Source of the DNA: Clavaria fumosa
Taxonomy: Eukaryota > Basidiomycota > Agaricomycetes > Agaricales > Clavariaceae
NCBI GenBank assembly: GCA_951802425.1
Contig: OX637804.1
Coordinates: 1,984,001 to 2,048,000, forward strand
Direction of reading: 5' to 3'
Length of the DNA stretch: 64,000 bases
The notes under the pieces are model-generated. The model was not told where the DNA came from, did not search any database, and saw only the letters and a program-made list of their open reading frames with translations. The position numbers were made by a program, and so were the translations under genes. This document shows positions 9,872 through 22,261 of this stretch, one piece after another. Numbering within the stretch: position 1 is the stretch's first letter; each line of letters opens with the position of its first letter.

Positions 9872-11245
9872 GTTTGATCCTTCACAAAAGGGGCCAGTCC
9901 TTCGGTGTCGCTCGGCAGCCAGTCAATTTTCCAAACTCCAATCCCGGTGTGGCAAATTCACTGGCAATCCCCGGTGGCAAATTCACTGGCAATCCCGGTG
10001 TGTCACCAACTCCGATGGTGTAAAGCAGATGATGCTCAAAACACAGGAAAGGAGGAGGTGTACAGCATTGTGCAGCCAGCGTGGGCGTCGCAGCTGAAAA
10101 TGCAGTGCCGTTGGCGATGCTGAGTGTCTTGAAACACGAATGAACGCTCCGAATGACACGAGCTAGGTGAATGCTCCGGATAAGCGAAGGAACCTAGCTT
10201 CTGCAAGTAGGCCCTTGACACTGCTGAGTAGGATTGGGGGGATGGTCTCTGTTTAAGAGGTGCCGGTGTTCGTCGTATGTTCGGCAGTTGTGAAATATAT
10301 GGTCTCGAAAGTATGACGGTAGTTTTCATTGGAAATTCGAGCCTTTGTCTGTTATGTCACACTCTGTACCAAACCTTTGTCAGTGCTCCTTACTTTGGTG
10401 TAATCCCAGCTTGAACTCTGTACATTTTGGAGAGGTTTTAGTCCATACTCCTCACTTTAAGGTTGTGATCCTGCTCCAAAGAAACCACTTTCATGCTTTT
10501 GCACTCCATTATGGTTATGACCACAAGAATACCTCCTCACCATATACTATCTACCATCAGCTGACAAAATGGAGGCCCGGAATTTATTGTACACATAGTC
10601 TAAGGGTGTCCTGGGTCTCTCTAAGGTGCCGCGGTGCCGCTGTGCCAGTGCCGTGTTGCGGCACTATGCTTTTTTTCGAATTTGTCACACTTGTCCTCCT
10701 CATACGTTCGCCTTTGCCGTGCTTTGGGCCACGGGTGCCTCTACACCGACACCCTCGCGTGGTAGGAACGTGACGAGTTCGAAAGGAACTAGTTTGAGGC
10801 TGAGGAGCATACAGCATACCAATATTCGGATGATTCGCCACCGCCACTGGACACACGGTGGTGAGGTTTCGAGGAAATATACAACTCCTTTCTCTTACAG
10901 TTCGCGGCATTCTGGTGCATCCAAATGTAGAAGGGCAACAGCCATTTACTTTCGCACCGAATTAACATATAAAGAGACAGTCCCAGAGAGATACAACCCC
11001 CCCACCCCACACACGCACACACATAGAGGCAGCAACAAAGATAATAAAATGGGTAAAGATCAGGGAGATGTGCGTCGTTTTTTTTTCATCGGTCTTACTA
11101 AATACATACTGATATCCATTTTTGGAAAGCGCGACCGCCGTATGTACAAAAAATATATGTCAGTGGAAAAACAAGTGCGTCATTGTTGAAAAATGGTCTT
11201 ACCTAATACAAACAGATATTCATTTTTGGAAAGAAACGGCGAACC
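9872..11245. other. Stretch without recognisable gene
   Basis: Contains a short direct repeat at about 9952-10003 (GGCAAATTCACTGGCAATCC twice) and a duplicated ~37 bp block (11089-11126 and 11191-11229, around ATCCATTTTTGGAAAG). Short open frames here have no coding character that I can support. Confidence 0.5.
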
Positions 11246-11647
11246 GTGGACCCAGAAGCACGCAGAATTTCTCGAGAGGAATTTGTGCAGCGCATAAATG
11301 ATGCTCGTGATGCTCAAAATCCGAGACCGTCCATCTTTATCTGTGAAGTGGATGATGCAGTTAATCCATTTTATGCGCAAGTGGATGATAATGAGCCATC
11401 TTATGACGGGGAAGAGGGCAAGGAGGAGCCAGAGGGTGAGGAGGAGCCAGAGGGTGAGGAGGAGCCAGAGGGTGAGGAGAAGCCAGAGGGTGAGGAGAAG
11501 CTAAAGGGTGAGGAGGAGGAAGAGGGTGAGGAGGAGCCAGAGGGTGAGGAGAAGCCAGACGGCGACATAAATATGCAAAGTGATGATGATGAGCAGCAAG
11601 ATGACATAGAAAAGCTTGGGGATATGATGTCAAAGACAAGCATCTGA
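11246..11647 (+). CDS. Acidic-repeat hypothetical protein, 133 aa
   Basis: This frame starts at a non-ATG codon, so its true 5' end is unknown; it reads DPEARRISREEFVQRINDAR, then a short ordered-looking part, then about 7 copies of the hexapeptide EEPEGE, encoded by an 18 bp tandem repeat (11423-11555), and ends KLGDMMSKTSI. It may be the C-terminal end of a longer transposon-type ORF whose upstream part is lost. The function is unknown. Confidence 0.35.
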   Translation: MDPEARRISREEFVQRINDARDAQNPRPSIFICEVDDAVNPFYAQVDDNEPSYDGEEGKEEPEGEEEPEGEEEPEGEEKPEGEEKLKGEEEEEGEEEPEGEEKPDGDINMQSDDDEQQDDIEKLGDMMSKTSI

Positions 11648-11903
11648 GAGGAGCTGCATAAATATCCTTTTTTGGCAATCTAGCTGTGACTTGATTCACT
11701 GAGAAATGCTTGGCATGCTCTCCTGATTGGTGCTGCTTTCCTTATATGGAAGAGCTGTCTTTAACCAGACTGCACCATGAGAACTTCCTTTCTAGGCAAC
11801 CACAACAACACCATCAAAATTCAACAGCACAAAACCCAGTCTACCCAGTCTACCTAGTCACCTAGTACCATAGCCCATACAAGAGTCTCCTAACTACTAT
11901 AAC
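11648..11903. other. AT-rich spacer before the second Gypsy element
   Basis: No gene seen. It contains overlapping CTACCCAGTCTACCTAGTC-type short repeats (about 11837-11870) and ends at CTATAAC directly before the 5' LTR. Confidence 0.5.
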
Positions 11904-12128
11904 TGTAAGGCTATAGGCCTTTTCTGTTCCTATATTACATAAGCTCCATACTATAATAGTCTACTAGCATAGCCGCTTGGGCTATGCTTACATCAGCGGC
12001 CCCTAGAGGGCCGCTCGCCTATATATACCGTGTTGCGACTGTACACAGAGGGTAGATCCCTCTACATAGAACTACCATACTCAATATATCATTGAGTCCA
12101 GTTCTTTTGAGGGATAGTAAGTCTTACA
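11904..12128 (+). repeat. 5' LTR of Gypsy copy 2 (225 bp)
   Basis: Begins TGTAAGGCTATAGGCC and ends AGTAAGTCTTACA. It contains CCTATATATACC as the likely TATA box and GTACACAGAGGGTAGATCCC downstream. Compared with the 3' LTR it shows eight substitutions and one single-base indel; four of the substitutions are CG versus CA or TG. Confidence 0.92.
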
Positions 12129-12167
12129 ACTTTTTTGAACCTTTAACACTATGAGTGTGGTGAACAA

Positions 12168-12331
12168 TGGGCAACGCCCATACAGCCATGCAAAAGAAAT
12201 ACAACAGGAAGGGAGGAGAAACTCCTCCCTTGGTAGGACCTCTGCATGACACAGGCATCGCACAGCCAGAGGGAATAGGACCCTCTGTCAAGCCCAGCGG
12301 TGAACCCCCGCTAAGGGCTGACATGGCATCA
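12168..12331 (+). pseudogene. 5' end of gag, separated by a solo-LTR insertion
   Basis: An open frame of about 54 codons starts at the ATG at 12168 (MGNAHTAMQKKYNRKGGETP), 40 bp after the 5' LTR. It runs into the solo LTR exactly at the duplicated CATCA. On the other side of the solo LTR the same frame stays open for a short distance. This makes it the probable N-terminus of gag. Confidence 0.5.
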
Positions 12332-13795
12332 TGTTAGGGCCTGTCCCGTCTCAATAGTAGTGCCGGAGATTGACTTGTTGGTGACCTATGCTGGAAACTC
12401 GCTAAGACCAATCAACTGTTGAGCACAGTCGAGAATGCTCAGTCCCAGAAGGTCGCGAAGACGTCTGAGAAGATGTAAGAGTGAAGAAAGACAAGTATAG
12501 AGGAGGAGGACGTCGTTGGGAAGGTCGCGAAGTTGGTAGACGAAGCGTAAAGGAGGAAATTGACAAGGAGGGGGGGAAATGGGTGATGCTGAGAGGGTTG
12601 CGAAGTCGACTGATGAAGCATGAAGAAAGGAATAGACAAGGTGGGAGAAAGTGATAATGCTGAGAAGGTCGCAAGGTCGACTGACGAAGCGTAGAGAAGG
12701 AAAAAGACAAGGTGAAAGAAATAGAGAATGTTGGAAGGGTCGTGGTGGTCGCGATGGTGTTGAGAAATGTGTCAGTGAAGGCAATGACTTTGCCAACCGA
12801 TGGGTGAACCTGTAGGGTTCCAAGATCAGTACCAAGATGAATAATAGAGAATACTTAGATCACACAAGTTGTAGGAGTGCAGAGGGCAAGTTAGAACAGA
12901 GTAGAGTGTGTCTTGGCAATCTTGTGGTCACCAAGAGAGACAAGACCTATCAATCACAATGGTTCCAAGCTCAAAGGGCATATTAGCCTCAAGCCTAAAC
13001 CAATGTGCGTCAATATCAAGTCTGTCTTACAGTAAGTACATGCGAGACTTATATATACATATGTACAGGGAGTATGACAAGAAAGGGAAAGTACAGAGAG
13101 CGCCAGGTGACAAGACTATAGTAGTACGGGGTATAACTAGTCGTAGAGTGACCGTGCACATGTTCTACTAAGATCGCGAGGGGTAAACTAAGCATAGGTA
13201 AGGTCGTGGACATGACTGGTCATGGGTCGCGACCTAACTAAATAAGCATATGTGTAACTACGACTGAGCAGAGGGGCTTGGTCCAGGGCTAACGCAGTTA
13301 TAGACGACTGAGAAGAAGAAGGGAGAACATAATTTGAAAGGATACACAGCTTGACCGCCGGTGGCGCATTTCATCGTTAAGGTTGCGCAGTCAGGCAAGC
13401 GGTCACATGGACGGCGCTGGTGAGGCAGGTGACCTTGGGCGGCCTTTGGGCAGTATGTCATGTGAGTAATGCTGGCAATGTGAGTAACACGAGTAGCGCC
13501 GGTGTGCCATGCGGCAAGTCACATGCCACTGCAGGAGTTGTGTAAGAGCGTGTTGAGCATCGAATAGTGGGTTCGGCGGTGGGTACGCGTAAGGTGAGGT
13601 GGCGGGAGGTGACACGAGTATGGTGGTATGATCGCGAGTGTCATGAGGAGATGATGGAGGCCTGAGAGGTGTTCAGAAGTTGATAGCGGGTTTCGGAAGA
13701 GTGTAGGGGGGTTCATGAGGTGGTAGGGGAATGTCAGGAGGTCCATGAGTGGTGATAGAGTTGTTAGGTTGAGGAAAAATGGATGGGTCCTGACA
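12332..13795 (-). mobile_element. Nested solo LTR, 1464 bp, with CATCA target duplication
   Basis: Read on the minus strand it begins TGTCAGGACCCATCC and ends GGCCCTAACA. CATCA is duplicated exactly at both sides (12327-12331, 13796-13800). On the minus strand a TATA box (TATATATAAG) lies near 13050. No internal coding region is present, so an LTR retrotransposon inserted in gag and later recombined between its LTRs. The part at about 12440-12740 is an imperfect ~65 bp tandem repeat (GGTCGC(A/G)AGGTCGACTGA cores). Orientation is inferred from the TATA box and could be the reverse. Confidence 0.82.
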
Positions 13796-15400
13796 CATCA
13801 CCGGCCCCTGATGACAGTGTTAGGTCCGAAATGCCGTCGACACGAGGAGGGCGCCACAACGCGCCAAGTCACTCCCTCCAATATTGGAGATGAGCCCACA
13901 GCGATAGCACGAGCTAACGCTGTAGCCGAGAGGCTCTCGGACATTCAGGCAGAACTCTCCCACCAGGATGAAGAGTTTGAGGCTCTTGTAAGGGCGATGA
14001 AAAATCGCCAAGCCACTATTCGGCAATGGCTAAGCGAGGAAGCTACCCATGTTAGGCAGGTGTTGGACTTGCTAGATGAGCAGGGAACCACACTAGCGGC
14101 TCCCTTATGGTGGCAATGCCGTGAATCGTTGGAACCTGAGGTAGGGCTTGCCCCGCCGAGTCAGGCGCTCTTAGGAGTAGCCCCGGAGGCTGGATGGTCG
14201 GTGCCAGCCGACCGCAAGGAGGGGTGGCAAAGGGAGAACCACGTGGATGGTTCTTGAACCCCTGGCAAACCAGGAATGGAGGGCGGCAGCCCTCGAGAAA
14301 CAGTGGGGCCAGAGCTGCAGCCTATGTCGCGCTACCCACAGCTGGGTCAGCGAGAGCCAACAGGCTGGATGGGCCCATTCGGATGGATGGAACCGCCCCA
14401 GAAGGAGCGGGAGATTACTCAGGAAGTATCCCCAAGTTCTACAAACTACCAGAGCGATGTATTACATCACTACCTCATGATGATACAAGACAAAACCTCG
14501 CTATTGCCTGAGGCAATAGCTGAGATTAAGGGGATTAAGATTGACCCCCCTAAGCTTTATGATGAACGAGACGACCTCGTCATCTGGGAAAGGTGGCTCA
14601 ATGGCCTCCTTAATTATTTCTACTTCTATAGAGTAGTCGGCCTGCAGTTGGAGCACCAACGTGTTATGCTAGCAGGGTTGCGCTTAAGTGGAATAGCCAC
14701 TACTTGGTATACCCAAGAAGTAATGGGTCTATCCCATGCTCCTCGAAGGTGGACCTTTGAGGAATTGATAACTGCTATGTTTAAGTGGTTCCTGACTGAT
14801 GTAATGGCCCAGAAGGCAGTGAATGCCTTCTATCAGGTGAAGTTTACAAAGGCAAAGGGCACCTTGGGATTCTGGAATGAACTGGTCCAGGCGGCAGAGA
14901 GAATGCTCACCCCGCCTGACGCCAGTATGATGAAAAGGCAGTTCCTTAATGGACTGCCTAACAAGATGGTGGAGGCCATCTTCAAAACTTGTGCGATTAG
15001 TGTCGAGTTATCCTTGGTCGAGGATATTATCGATGCTAGTCGCCAAGTGGAAGCGACCCTCCACTACCTCCAGCAGTGGAGGGCAGTGCCTTCGGCAGGG
15101 AACCAGGCAGGTCCCAAAGGAAACCCACCCACAGGTAGAGTACCTGTGGGGCAGAGGTTTGTGAGACTGCAGCTGTATCAGCCGCACACAGACTGCAGGC
15201 CAGGGGAACCTGTTCCCCTGTGGATCGACTGTGTGTGAGACGAGCATGCCCAAGCCGGAGGGAGCAAACCCCAGCTAGAACCACCTAAGGCGGTGCCCAA
15301 GATTGGGGTACGAGGCGGAGAGGAGCAGAAAGCTCCTCTAACATGCCATATATGCGGGGAGGCAGGGCACTATGCGAATGTGTGCCCTCAGTCACAGTGA
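13796..15400 (+). pseudogene. Gag and CCHC knuckle of Gypsy copy 2
   Basis: The frame from about 13811 carries a coiled-coil-like N-terminal part (AVAERLSDIQAELSHQDEEF) and, after TGA 14255-14257, the capsid region. This includes DPPKLYDERDDLVIWERWLN and LRLSGIATTWYTQEV, similar in layout to fungal Gypsy gag. A TGA at 15236-15238 is followed in the same frame by the knuckle CHICGEAGHYANVCP (about 15341-15385) and a third TGA at 15398-15400. All three TGA codons sit where CGA (Arg) would keep the frame open. Confidence 0.8.
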
Positions 15401-16051
15401 AAGCCAGAGGCTTTTAGGGGAAATGTAAGGAACTATGCCTTACAAGAGGATCCATGCGAGATGAAGCCTGAGGAACCACAGGAAACACCTGCAGTTGAAA
15501 GCGAGGAGCCGGAGGGTGAAATCCCACTGGAGGAAGACGACTATGCTGGTCGCGGGGACCAGTACGATTCAGACGAGCTCGAGGAGGAGACGGAAAGTGA
15601 CCAGGTCACTGGAATCCAGGAAGTGGAAGAGGATGAGGTCCTCTACGCGATGGAAGTACACGTCGGCCATGTCGACAACAGGCCATTCCAGGCACACATC
15701 TGGAAGGAATGGACAGGATTGCACCTGGTAGTGACAAAGGAGGCAAGGCAATGCCTCGCGGCCTACATCACTGTGAACGGTGTAAAAGCATACACACTTT
15801 TTGATTCGGGAAGTACCCTGGACCTGATGAGCCTGGACTTTGCCCAGGTGATGAAGGTACCAACCTTCCAACTGGATAATCCAGTCCCTATCCAACTCGG
15901 CTGTATTGGCAGCCGATCGATGATCACATGCAGATGCCACATAGTGGTGGATTTGGGAGGAATACTAGTGGAAGACCAGTATTTTGATATAGCAAACATC
16001 AACCGCTATGATATCATAGTCAGAACGGCGTTCATGTATGACTGCGTGTGA
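15401..16051 (+). pseudogene. Linker and aspartic protease of Gypsy copy 2
   Basis: The frame continues from gag with an acidic linker rich in E and D (about 15460-15650), then a retropepsin-type domain with active-site motif LFDSGSTLDLMS at about 15797-15832 and a second conserved strand (VVDLGGILVEDQYFDIANIN). It ends in DCV followed by TGA 16049-16051, another expected CGA site. Confidence 0.8.
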
Positions 16052-16203
16052 TACTGGATGTGCACCGATGTGCAATCCAGATTGGCGAAGGAAAGGGGAA
16101 AACCCTTCAGGCAATGTCGCCCAGTGAGGAGACAGAAGCATTACGCCTCCATATATTGGCTAAGAATGTGCCGAGGAAGGAAGCTCGAAAGAGCTGACTA
16201 CAC

Positions 16204-17658
16204 TTGGGCCCCTGGGATAAGGGTGAGCCCTGGAAGGGGGGAGAGGCTAACGCCTCTGTAAAGATAGACGACGCCTACCTTGAAGGCAGGCATGAGTACT
16301 GGTTTAACCAGTATGCCAAGCTCTTTGGGGGAGTTCCCCCCAGACCACCGCCATTTTGGGCGGTAAACCACTGCATACCCTTAATAGACAAAAAGAAAGT
16401 CTATAATTATTACCTGCCTCGGTGTGCTGAGGCATTCAAGGAACAATTCCTTGAGAAAGTGAACTGTTATATTACTAATGGTTGGTGGGAAGCAGGAGTG
16501 GCATCGCAAGTGGCTCCTATGTTATGCATACCAAAAAGCAGCCGGAACCCACTGCTACAGACAGTCGTAGACTGCCGGAAACGGAATGCGAACACAGTAT
16601 GGGATATTACCCCATTGCCTGATCAAGATCAGATCAGACAGGACGTGGCTAGAGCCATGTATAGGTCAAAGATTGACCTATTGGACACATATGAGCAAGT
16701 ACATGTAGAGCCTGAGGACATGTGGAAGATGGTGTTCACAACCGTCTTGGGCACCATGTTCTCACAGGTGATGCAGATAGGGGATTGTAATGCCCCTGCT
16801 ACCTTCCAGTGCCTGATGATGCACATATTTCATCATCAGTTGGGAAAGTACGTGCATGTGTACTTAGATGATGTATTCGTCTTCTCCAAGACCTTGGAGG
16901 ACCATGAGCGTCACTTAAAAATGATCTTTGAGACCCTCAAAGGTGTGAGCCTTTTCTTGAGCAAGAAGAAGTGCTTGCTATATGCGAAGAGCATAGATTG
17001 CTCAGGGCATATTATAGATGCCCAAGGAATCCATGTCACAGTGGATAAAATGGATAAAATCCATAACTGGAAAACACTGACAAGTGTTAACAAGGTACAG
17101 AAGTTCCTCGGATTAGTACAGTACATCGGACAGTTTATGCCCGATCTGTCCGCTTATACTGGCCCCTTAGCCAGTCTGTGTAGTGAAATGCGAACGTTTC
17201 ACTGGAGACCACTCCATGACAAGTGCATGGAGATGATTAAGGCATTGGTGTGTAAAATGCCAATATTACACCCAGTAGATGTGGCGGTACAGGAGCCAAT
17301 ATGGCTTGTGTGCGACGCCTCAGTGTCAGGCATAGGGGCCATGTATGGCCAGGGAAAGACATGGGAAACCTGCCATCCAGTGGGGTTTATGTCTAAGAGA
17401 TTCAGCCTGGCCCAGTTTAGTTATAAAACTTGGGACTGGGAGGCCTTAGTGATTGTCGAATTGCTACAGATAAACTCCTTGGTAGACAAATCAACGTGGT
17501 CACAGACCATGAAGCGCTGGGGTTCTTTAAGAACCAAATGCACTTGTCTGGCTGGCAGGCCAGGTGGATGGAATATATGGAGAGGTTTGACTACTCCATC
17601 ACTTACATTAAAGGTGAGCGCAACAAAGTTGCAGATGGCCTTTCACATTACCATATGA
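16204..17658 (+). pseudogene. Reverse transcriptase and start of RNase H, Gypsy copy 2
   Basis: RT palm motifs are visible in order: VVDCRKRNANTVWDITPLPD, SKIDLLDTYEQV, NAPATFQCLM and the catalytic YLDD (about 16861). Connection and RNase H start follow (LVCDASVSGIGAMYG, SYKTWDWEALVIVE). The frame shifts near 17,450 and the rest of RNase H is in the frame of the next feature. Several positions conserved in Ty3/Gypsy RT look altered (for example YEQVHVEPEDMWK where YHQVRIxxGDEWK is usual). Confidence 0.82.
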
Positions 17659-18965
17659 GTGACGCGACAGATGAGATTCATCCGGATCACGAGTATGTGA
17701 AGGCGGATGTTCGCCTTGACCCTGAAGGGGACGAGTTGCCCCGCAGACGCCTGGAGGAGGTGCGCGCACTACGAGTATGTGCACCTGCTGTGGACCAGGA
17801 GACTGGGCAGGAGCAACTGCTGCCTGTGCCCCAAGCGAACGGGGATGTGAGGGATGAGATGCTCATGCCCTTAAGGCCCCGCATGGAAGGGGGGGATAGC
17901 AGGATGCTGCAAAGCATCCATGACAGCTATGAACAGGATCACCTGTTCAAAATAATTTTGGAAAAACCAGGAAACTACACCAGTTTTAAGATCAGGGAGG
18001 ACCTGATCTTCTCCGAGAATAAAAAGGGAGACAAGGTGCTCTGCATACCTCATACCCTTCATGAAGGGAAAAGCATCCCTGGAATAATAATCCAGGAAGC
18101 CCATGTGGTCCTAGGACACATGGGGTCGCGGATAATGACAGATTATGTCCATCGGTACTACTGGTGGCCATTGGTGTCTAAAGACATTGATAAGTTTTGT
18201 ACATCGTGCAGCATGTGCCAGATGAGCAAGACTTTTCCGCAGAAGCTGCAAGGGCTTCTACACACCCTTCTGATCCCCAGGCGGCCCTGGGAATCAATAG
18301 GAATGGACTTTGTAGGTCCATTTCCTATGTCAAAAGAGGCGGTGATCTGCCACCTCACTTCACTGGTACACCTAGTACCAGTTACCATGTCGGTAACAGC
18401 AGCAGAGCTAGCCTGGCTCTTTCTGACTCATGTAGTGAGACTACATGGGTTGCCAGGATTGATTGTGTCTGATCACAATCCGAGATTTACATCTGCCTTC
18501 TGGCAGGAAACACACCGACTACTCGGTGTTAAGCTGTGGATGTCCACAGCTTTCCATGAGCAAACGGATGGAGCAACGGAACGGTTGATCCGATCTGTGT
18601 CTCAGATCCTCTGATCTGTGGTCCAACTGGACCAGACAGATTGGGCAGAGCGAATCCCAATGGTCGAATTTGCCATTAATGCATCAATAAGCACATCGAC
18701 GGGGTTTGCCCTGTTTGAGCTCACCTATGGGTACATGCCCCAGATGATGGCAGAGTTGCCAGACGACCTCCAGGCGGTGCCCAGAGGTGTAAGGATGTTT
18801 GTGGAGAAAGCCGTGCTCAACCTTGCAATGGCACACGACATGATTATAGAAAGTTGCATCCACCAGACGTTTTACACTAACCAGTGTAGACAGGCAGAGC
18901 ACCCATTTAGAGAGGGAGAATTAGTCTACCTCTCAATGGAGAATTTGAATCTCCCTAAAAAATGA
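17430..18965 (+). pseudogene. RNase H end and integrase of Gypsy copy 2
   Basis: The frame resumes RNase H (NVVTDHEALGFFKNQ, KVADGLSHY), then a linker and the integrase zinc module (HVVLGHMGSRIMTDYVHR, CSMCQMSK). In the core the triad is intact: Asp in GMDFVGPF, Asp in IVSDHNPRF, and Glu in DGATERL 36 positions later (DD35E). About 6 residues expected after FPMSK are missing. TGA codons at 18612-18614 and 18963-18965 interrupt it, both at expected CGA sites. Confidence 0.82.
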
Positions 18966-19406
18966 GCTAGAAAGCTCATGCCAAAGTTTATTGGGCCTTA
19001 CCCAATACGGTCGTGTAGACTGGAATCATCGACGTATGAGCTGGAGCTCCCCAACTCATTAAAGTCAAGGAGAATCCACCTGACATTCCATGTCAGCCGG
19101 TTGTGGTGACATGAGCCGAATGACAACACATTGTTCCCACATCATGAAGTGAAAGTCTTTTATGACTTTGGTGTGGACCCGAAGGAGGAATGGCTAGTAG
19201 ACGCCATTATTGGCTATAGGTGGGAAGGACACCACCTAGAATGCGAGGTCCAATGGAACCTTGGGGATATGACTTGGGAGCTGTATATGGGAGTCAAAGA
19301 GCCAGCAGCTCTAGACCACTACCTTGAACTACAAGGTGTAGATTCGTGGAGGGCGCTACCTAGGCACCCTCGAGCAGAGCACGGATGGAGTGCCCATGCA
19401 GAGTAG
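18966..19406 (+). pseudogene. Integrase tail and chromodomain of Gypsy copy 2
   Basis: After TGA 18963 the frame reads ARKLMPKFIGPYPI and HLTFHVSRLW, the usual integrase C-terminal part, then TGA 19107-19109. The chromodomain follows (EEWLVDAIIGYRWEG, LECEVQWNLGDMTWE), about 50 residues, ending at TAG 19404-19406. Aromatic positions are mostly kept. Confidence 0.8.
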
Positions 19407-19719
19407 TAAATGTGATCAAGCCAGACTGTGGGGTCATTAGCCACAGTGATTGAGTCACGTGGTGGCTCCACCGTAAGATACAAAACCTTAAGAGGGCCCT
19501 GCCCTCTTTTCTCTATCAACCATTTTTTACAATGGATCATCCAGTAGTACTGACTCAAATAATTAACTAGACACAGCAGTTAGGTATAATTCATAGTGTA
19601 CTCTTTGCAGCTACAGCTGAACAAGGAATCCTTATGGTCAGTCAACTTGTCTAGTTAACTTGTCAAAGGTAGTACATGGGGGACTAGTATACTAGATACA
19701 GCTGATAGCTGTGGATCTA

Positions 19720-20615
19720 GTGGACTAGTTACAGCTACTAGGTGTGGACCTGGTGGACTAGTTGCAGGTACTGGCTATGGGTCTAGTGAACTAGTTACAG
19801 CTGCTAGCTGTGGGTCCAGTGGACTAGTTACAGCTACCAGTTGTGGATCTAGTGGACTAGGTGCAGCAAGTAGGTGTAGGTCTAGTGGACTAGTTGCAGC
19901 TACTAGCTGTGGGCCTAGTGGACTAGTTGCAACTACTAGCTGTAGATGTAGTGAACTAGTTACAGCTATTAGTTGTAGATGTAGTGAACTAGTTGCAGCT
20001 AGTAGGTGTAGGTCTAGTGGACTAGTTGCAGCTAGTTGCTGTAGATCTAGTGAACTAGTTACAGCTATTAGTTGTAGATGTAGTGAACTAGTTGCAGCTA
20101 GTAGGTGTAGGTCTAGTGGACTATTTGCAGCTACTAGCTGTAGATCTAGTGAACTAGTTACAGCTAGTAGCTGTGGGCCTAGTGGATTAGTTGCAGCTAC
20201 TAACTGTAGATGTAGTGAACTAGTTACAGCTATTAGTTGTAGATGTAGTGAACTAGTTACAGCTAGTAGCTGTGGGCCTAGTGGATTAGTTGCAGCTACT
20301 AACTGTAGATGTAGTGAACTAGTTACAGCTATTAGTTGTAGATGTAGTGAACTAGTTGCAGCTAGTAGGTGTAGGTCTAGTAGACTAGTTGCAGCTAGTT
20401 GCTGTAGATCTAGTGAACTAGTTACAGCTATTAGTTGTAGATGTAGTGAACTAGTTGCAGCTAGTAGCTGTGGACCTAGTGGACTAGTTGCAGCTACTAG
20501 CTGTAGATCTGGTGAATTAGTTACAGCTACTAGCTGTGGATCTAGTGGACTAGTTGCAGCTAGTTGCTGTGGGTCTGGTAGACTAGTTACAGCTATTAGC
20601 TGTGGATCTAGTCAG
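19720..20615. repeat. 33 bp tandem array, left arm (about 26 units)
   Basis: Units follow the pattern TAG(A/G)TCTAGTG(A/G)ACTAGTT and (A/G)CAGCTA(T/G)TAG(T/C)TG, period 33 bp, with variant units suggesting higher-order repeats (blocks around 20220-20340 repeat 20150-20220). Each unit itself contains the palindrome ACTAGT and the near-palindrome CAGCTNNTAGCTG. Confidence 0.9.
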
Positions 20616-22261
20616 TTAATGATGTAGATTCCTTGCAATAAATCATTGTAATTACAATAGGTGGCCATTGCAAGAATGACTGAACAAACAATAGCAAACA
20701 AAATATGCTAAAAATTAAAACAAAAACTCGAAATTGAGCAGCCCTGTGCCTGGTCCCTCAGGTACAGGTTACCAACCAGGCATAGCTGCTTTTGGTAAGC
20801 TGCTATGACCAGAGGAAAATTTTTGCATGACTTGCAAAATATGACTTTTTATACACCAAAAGATCAGCAAAAATCAGGAGATTCTAGATCTGGACACCCC
20901 ACATTTGTATCTGCCTTGGTTCAGTGTCAATTTGCAAAATACACAGAAAATATTCATTTTTCTACAATTCTGCAGTTCTCTGGCTTGAAAATGGATAGGA
21001 GAGGATACACACACCTACACCCACTACCTGTTGACATATGGGGAGGGTGTGGATTAGTTTAACAACTCACCCACCATCTCTGTCACCTCCCTGGAATCCA
21101 TTACTAGGAATTAGGGTGTTATTGGCCTGGGAGCATGGCTATTTGTTATATTGCAAATTCCAGCCATCAGACTACACCTTATGACATCTAATACAATCAT
21201 TCAAAAGCCCATAATATTTGGTGCAGAACTACAGATTCCCCATGTCTATTTTCCCAAATTTCTCAAAATGTCTCCCCAGATAGCCTCCTTTGTCAAAACA
21301 CATATTCCTGTTAGCAAGTAGCTGACAATGTATACATGAAGACATGTTTAAAGTTTGGTGAAGTTAGGCCAAGTTCTCAGGAAGATAGCCCAGAATGTGT
21401 CTTTTGGAGGACAGTCAAGGTCTTCCTTAACCTTGCCTTCATCGTTGCTCTCACTTTAGACTGTCCTCCAAAAGACACATTCTGGGCTATCTTCCTGAGA
21501 ACTTGGCCTAACTTCACCAAACTTTAAACATGTCTTCATGTATACATTGTCAGCTACTTGCTAACAGGAATATGTGTTTTGACAAAGGAGGCTATCTGGG
21601 GAGACATTTTGAGAAATTTGGGAAAATAGACATGGGGAATCTGTAGTTCTGCACCAAATATTATGGGCTTTTGAATGATTGTATTAGATGTCATAAGGTG
21701 TAGTCTGATGGCTGGAATTTGCAATATAACAAATAGCCATGCTCCCAGGCCAATAACACCCTAATTCCTAGTAATGGATTCCAGGGAGGTGACAGAGATG
21801 GTGGGTGAGTTGTTAAACTAATCCACACCCTCCCCATATGTCAACAGGTAGTGGGTGTAGGTGTGTGTATCCTCTCCTATCCATTTTCAAGCCAGAGAAC
21901 TGCAGAATTGTAGAAAAATGAATATTTTCTGTGTATTTTGCAAATTGACACTGAACCAAGGCAGATACAAATGTGGGGTGTCCAGATCTAGAATCTCCTG
22001 ATTTTTGCTGATCTTTTGGTGTATAAAAAGTCATATTTTGCAAGTCATGCAAAAATTTTCCTCTGGTCATAGCAGCTTACCAAAAGCAGCTATGCCTGGT
22101 TGGTAACCTGTACCTGAGGGACCAGGCACAGGGCTGCTCAATTTCGAGTTTTTGTTTTAATTTTTAGCATATTTTGTTTGCTATTGTTTGTTCAGTCATT
22201 CTTGCAATGGCCACCTATTGTAATTACAATGATTTATTGCAAGGAATCTACATCATTAACT

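Noticed and set aside
12386..12835. 149-aa minus-strand ORF
   Set aside because: Lies in the tandem-repeat part of the solo LTR; the protein is low complexity (Ser/Leu/Pro/Phe).
20805..22070. Identical 85-aa ORFs on opposite strands in the palindrome arms (20805-21062 + and 21813-22070 -)
   Set aside because: They are the same DNA in inverted arms; no domain, no codon signal and no other coding evidence. Kept as part of the element, not as genes.
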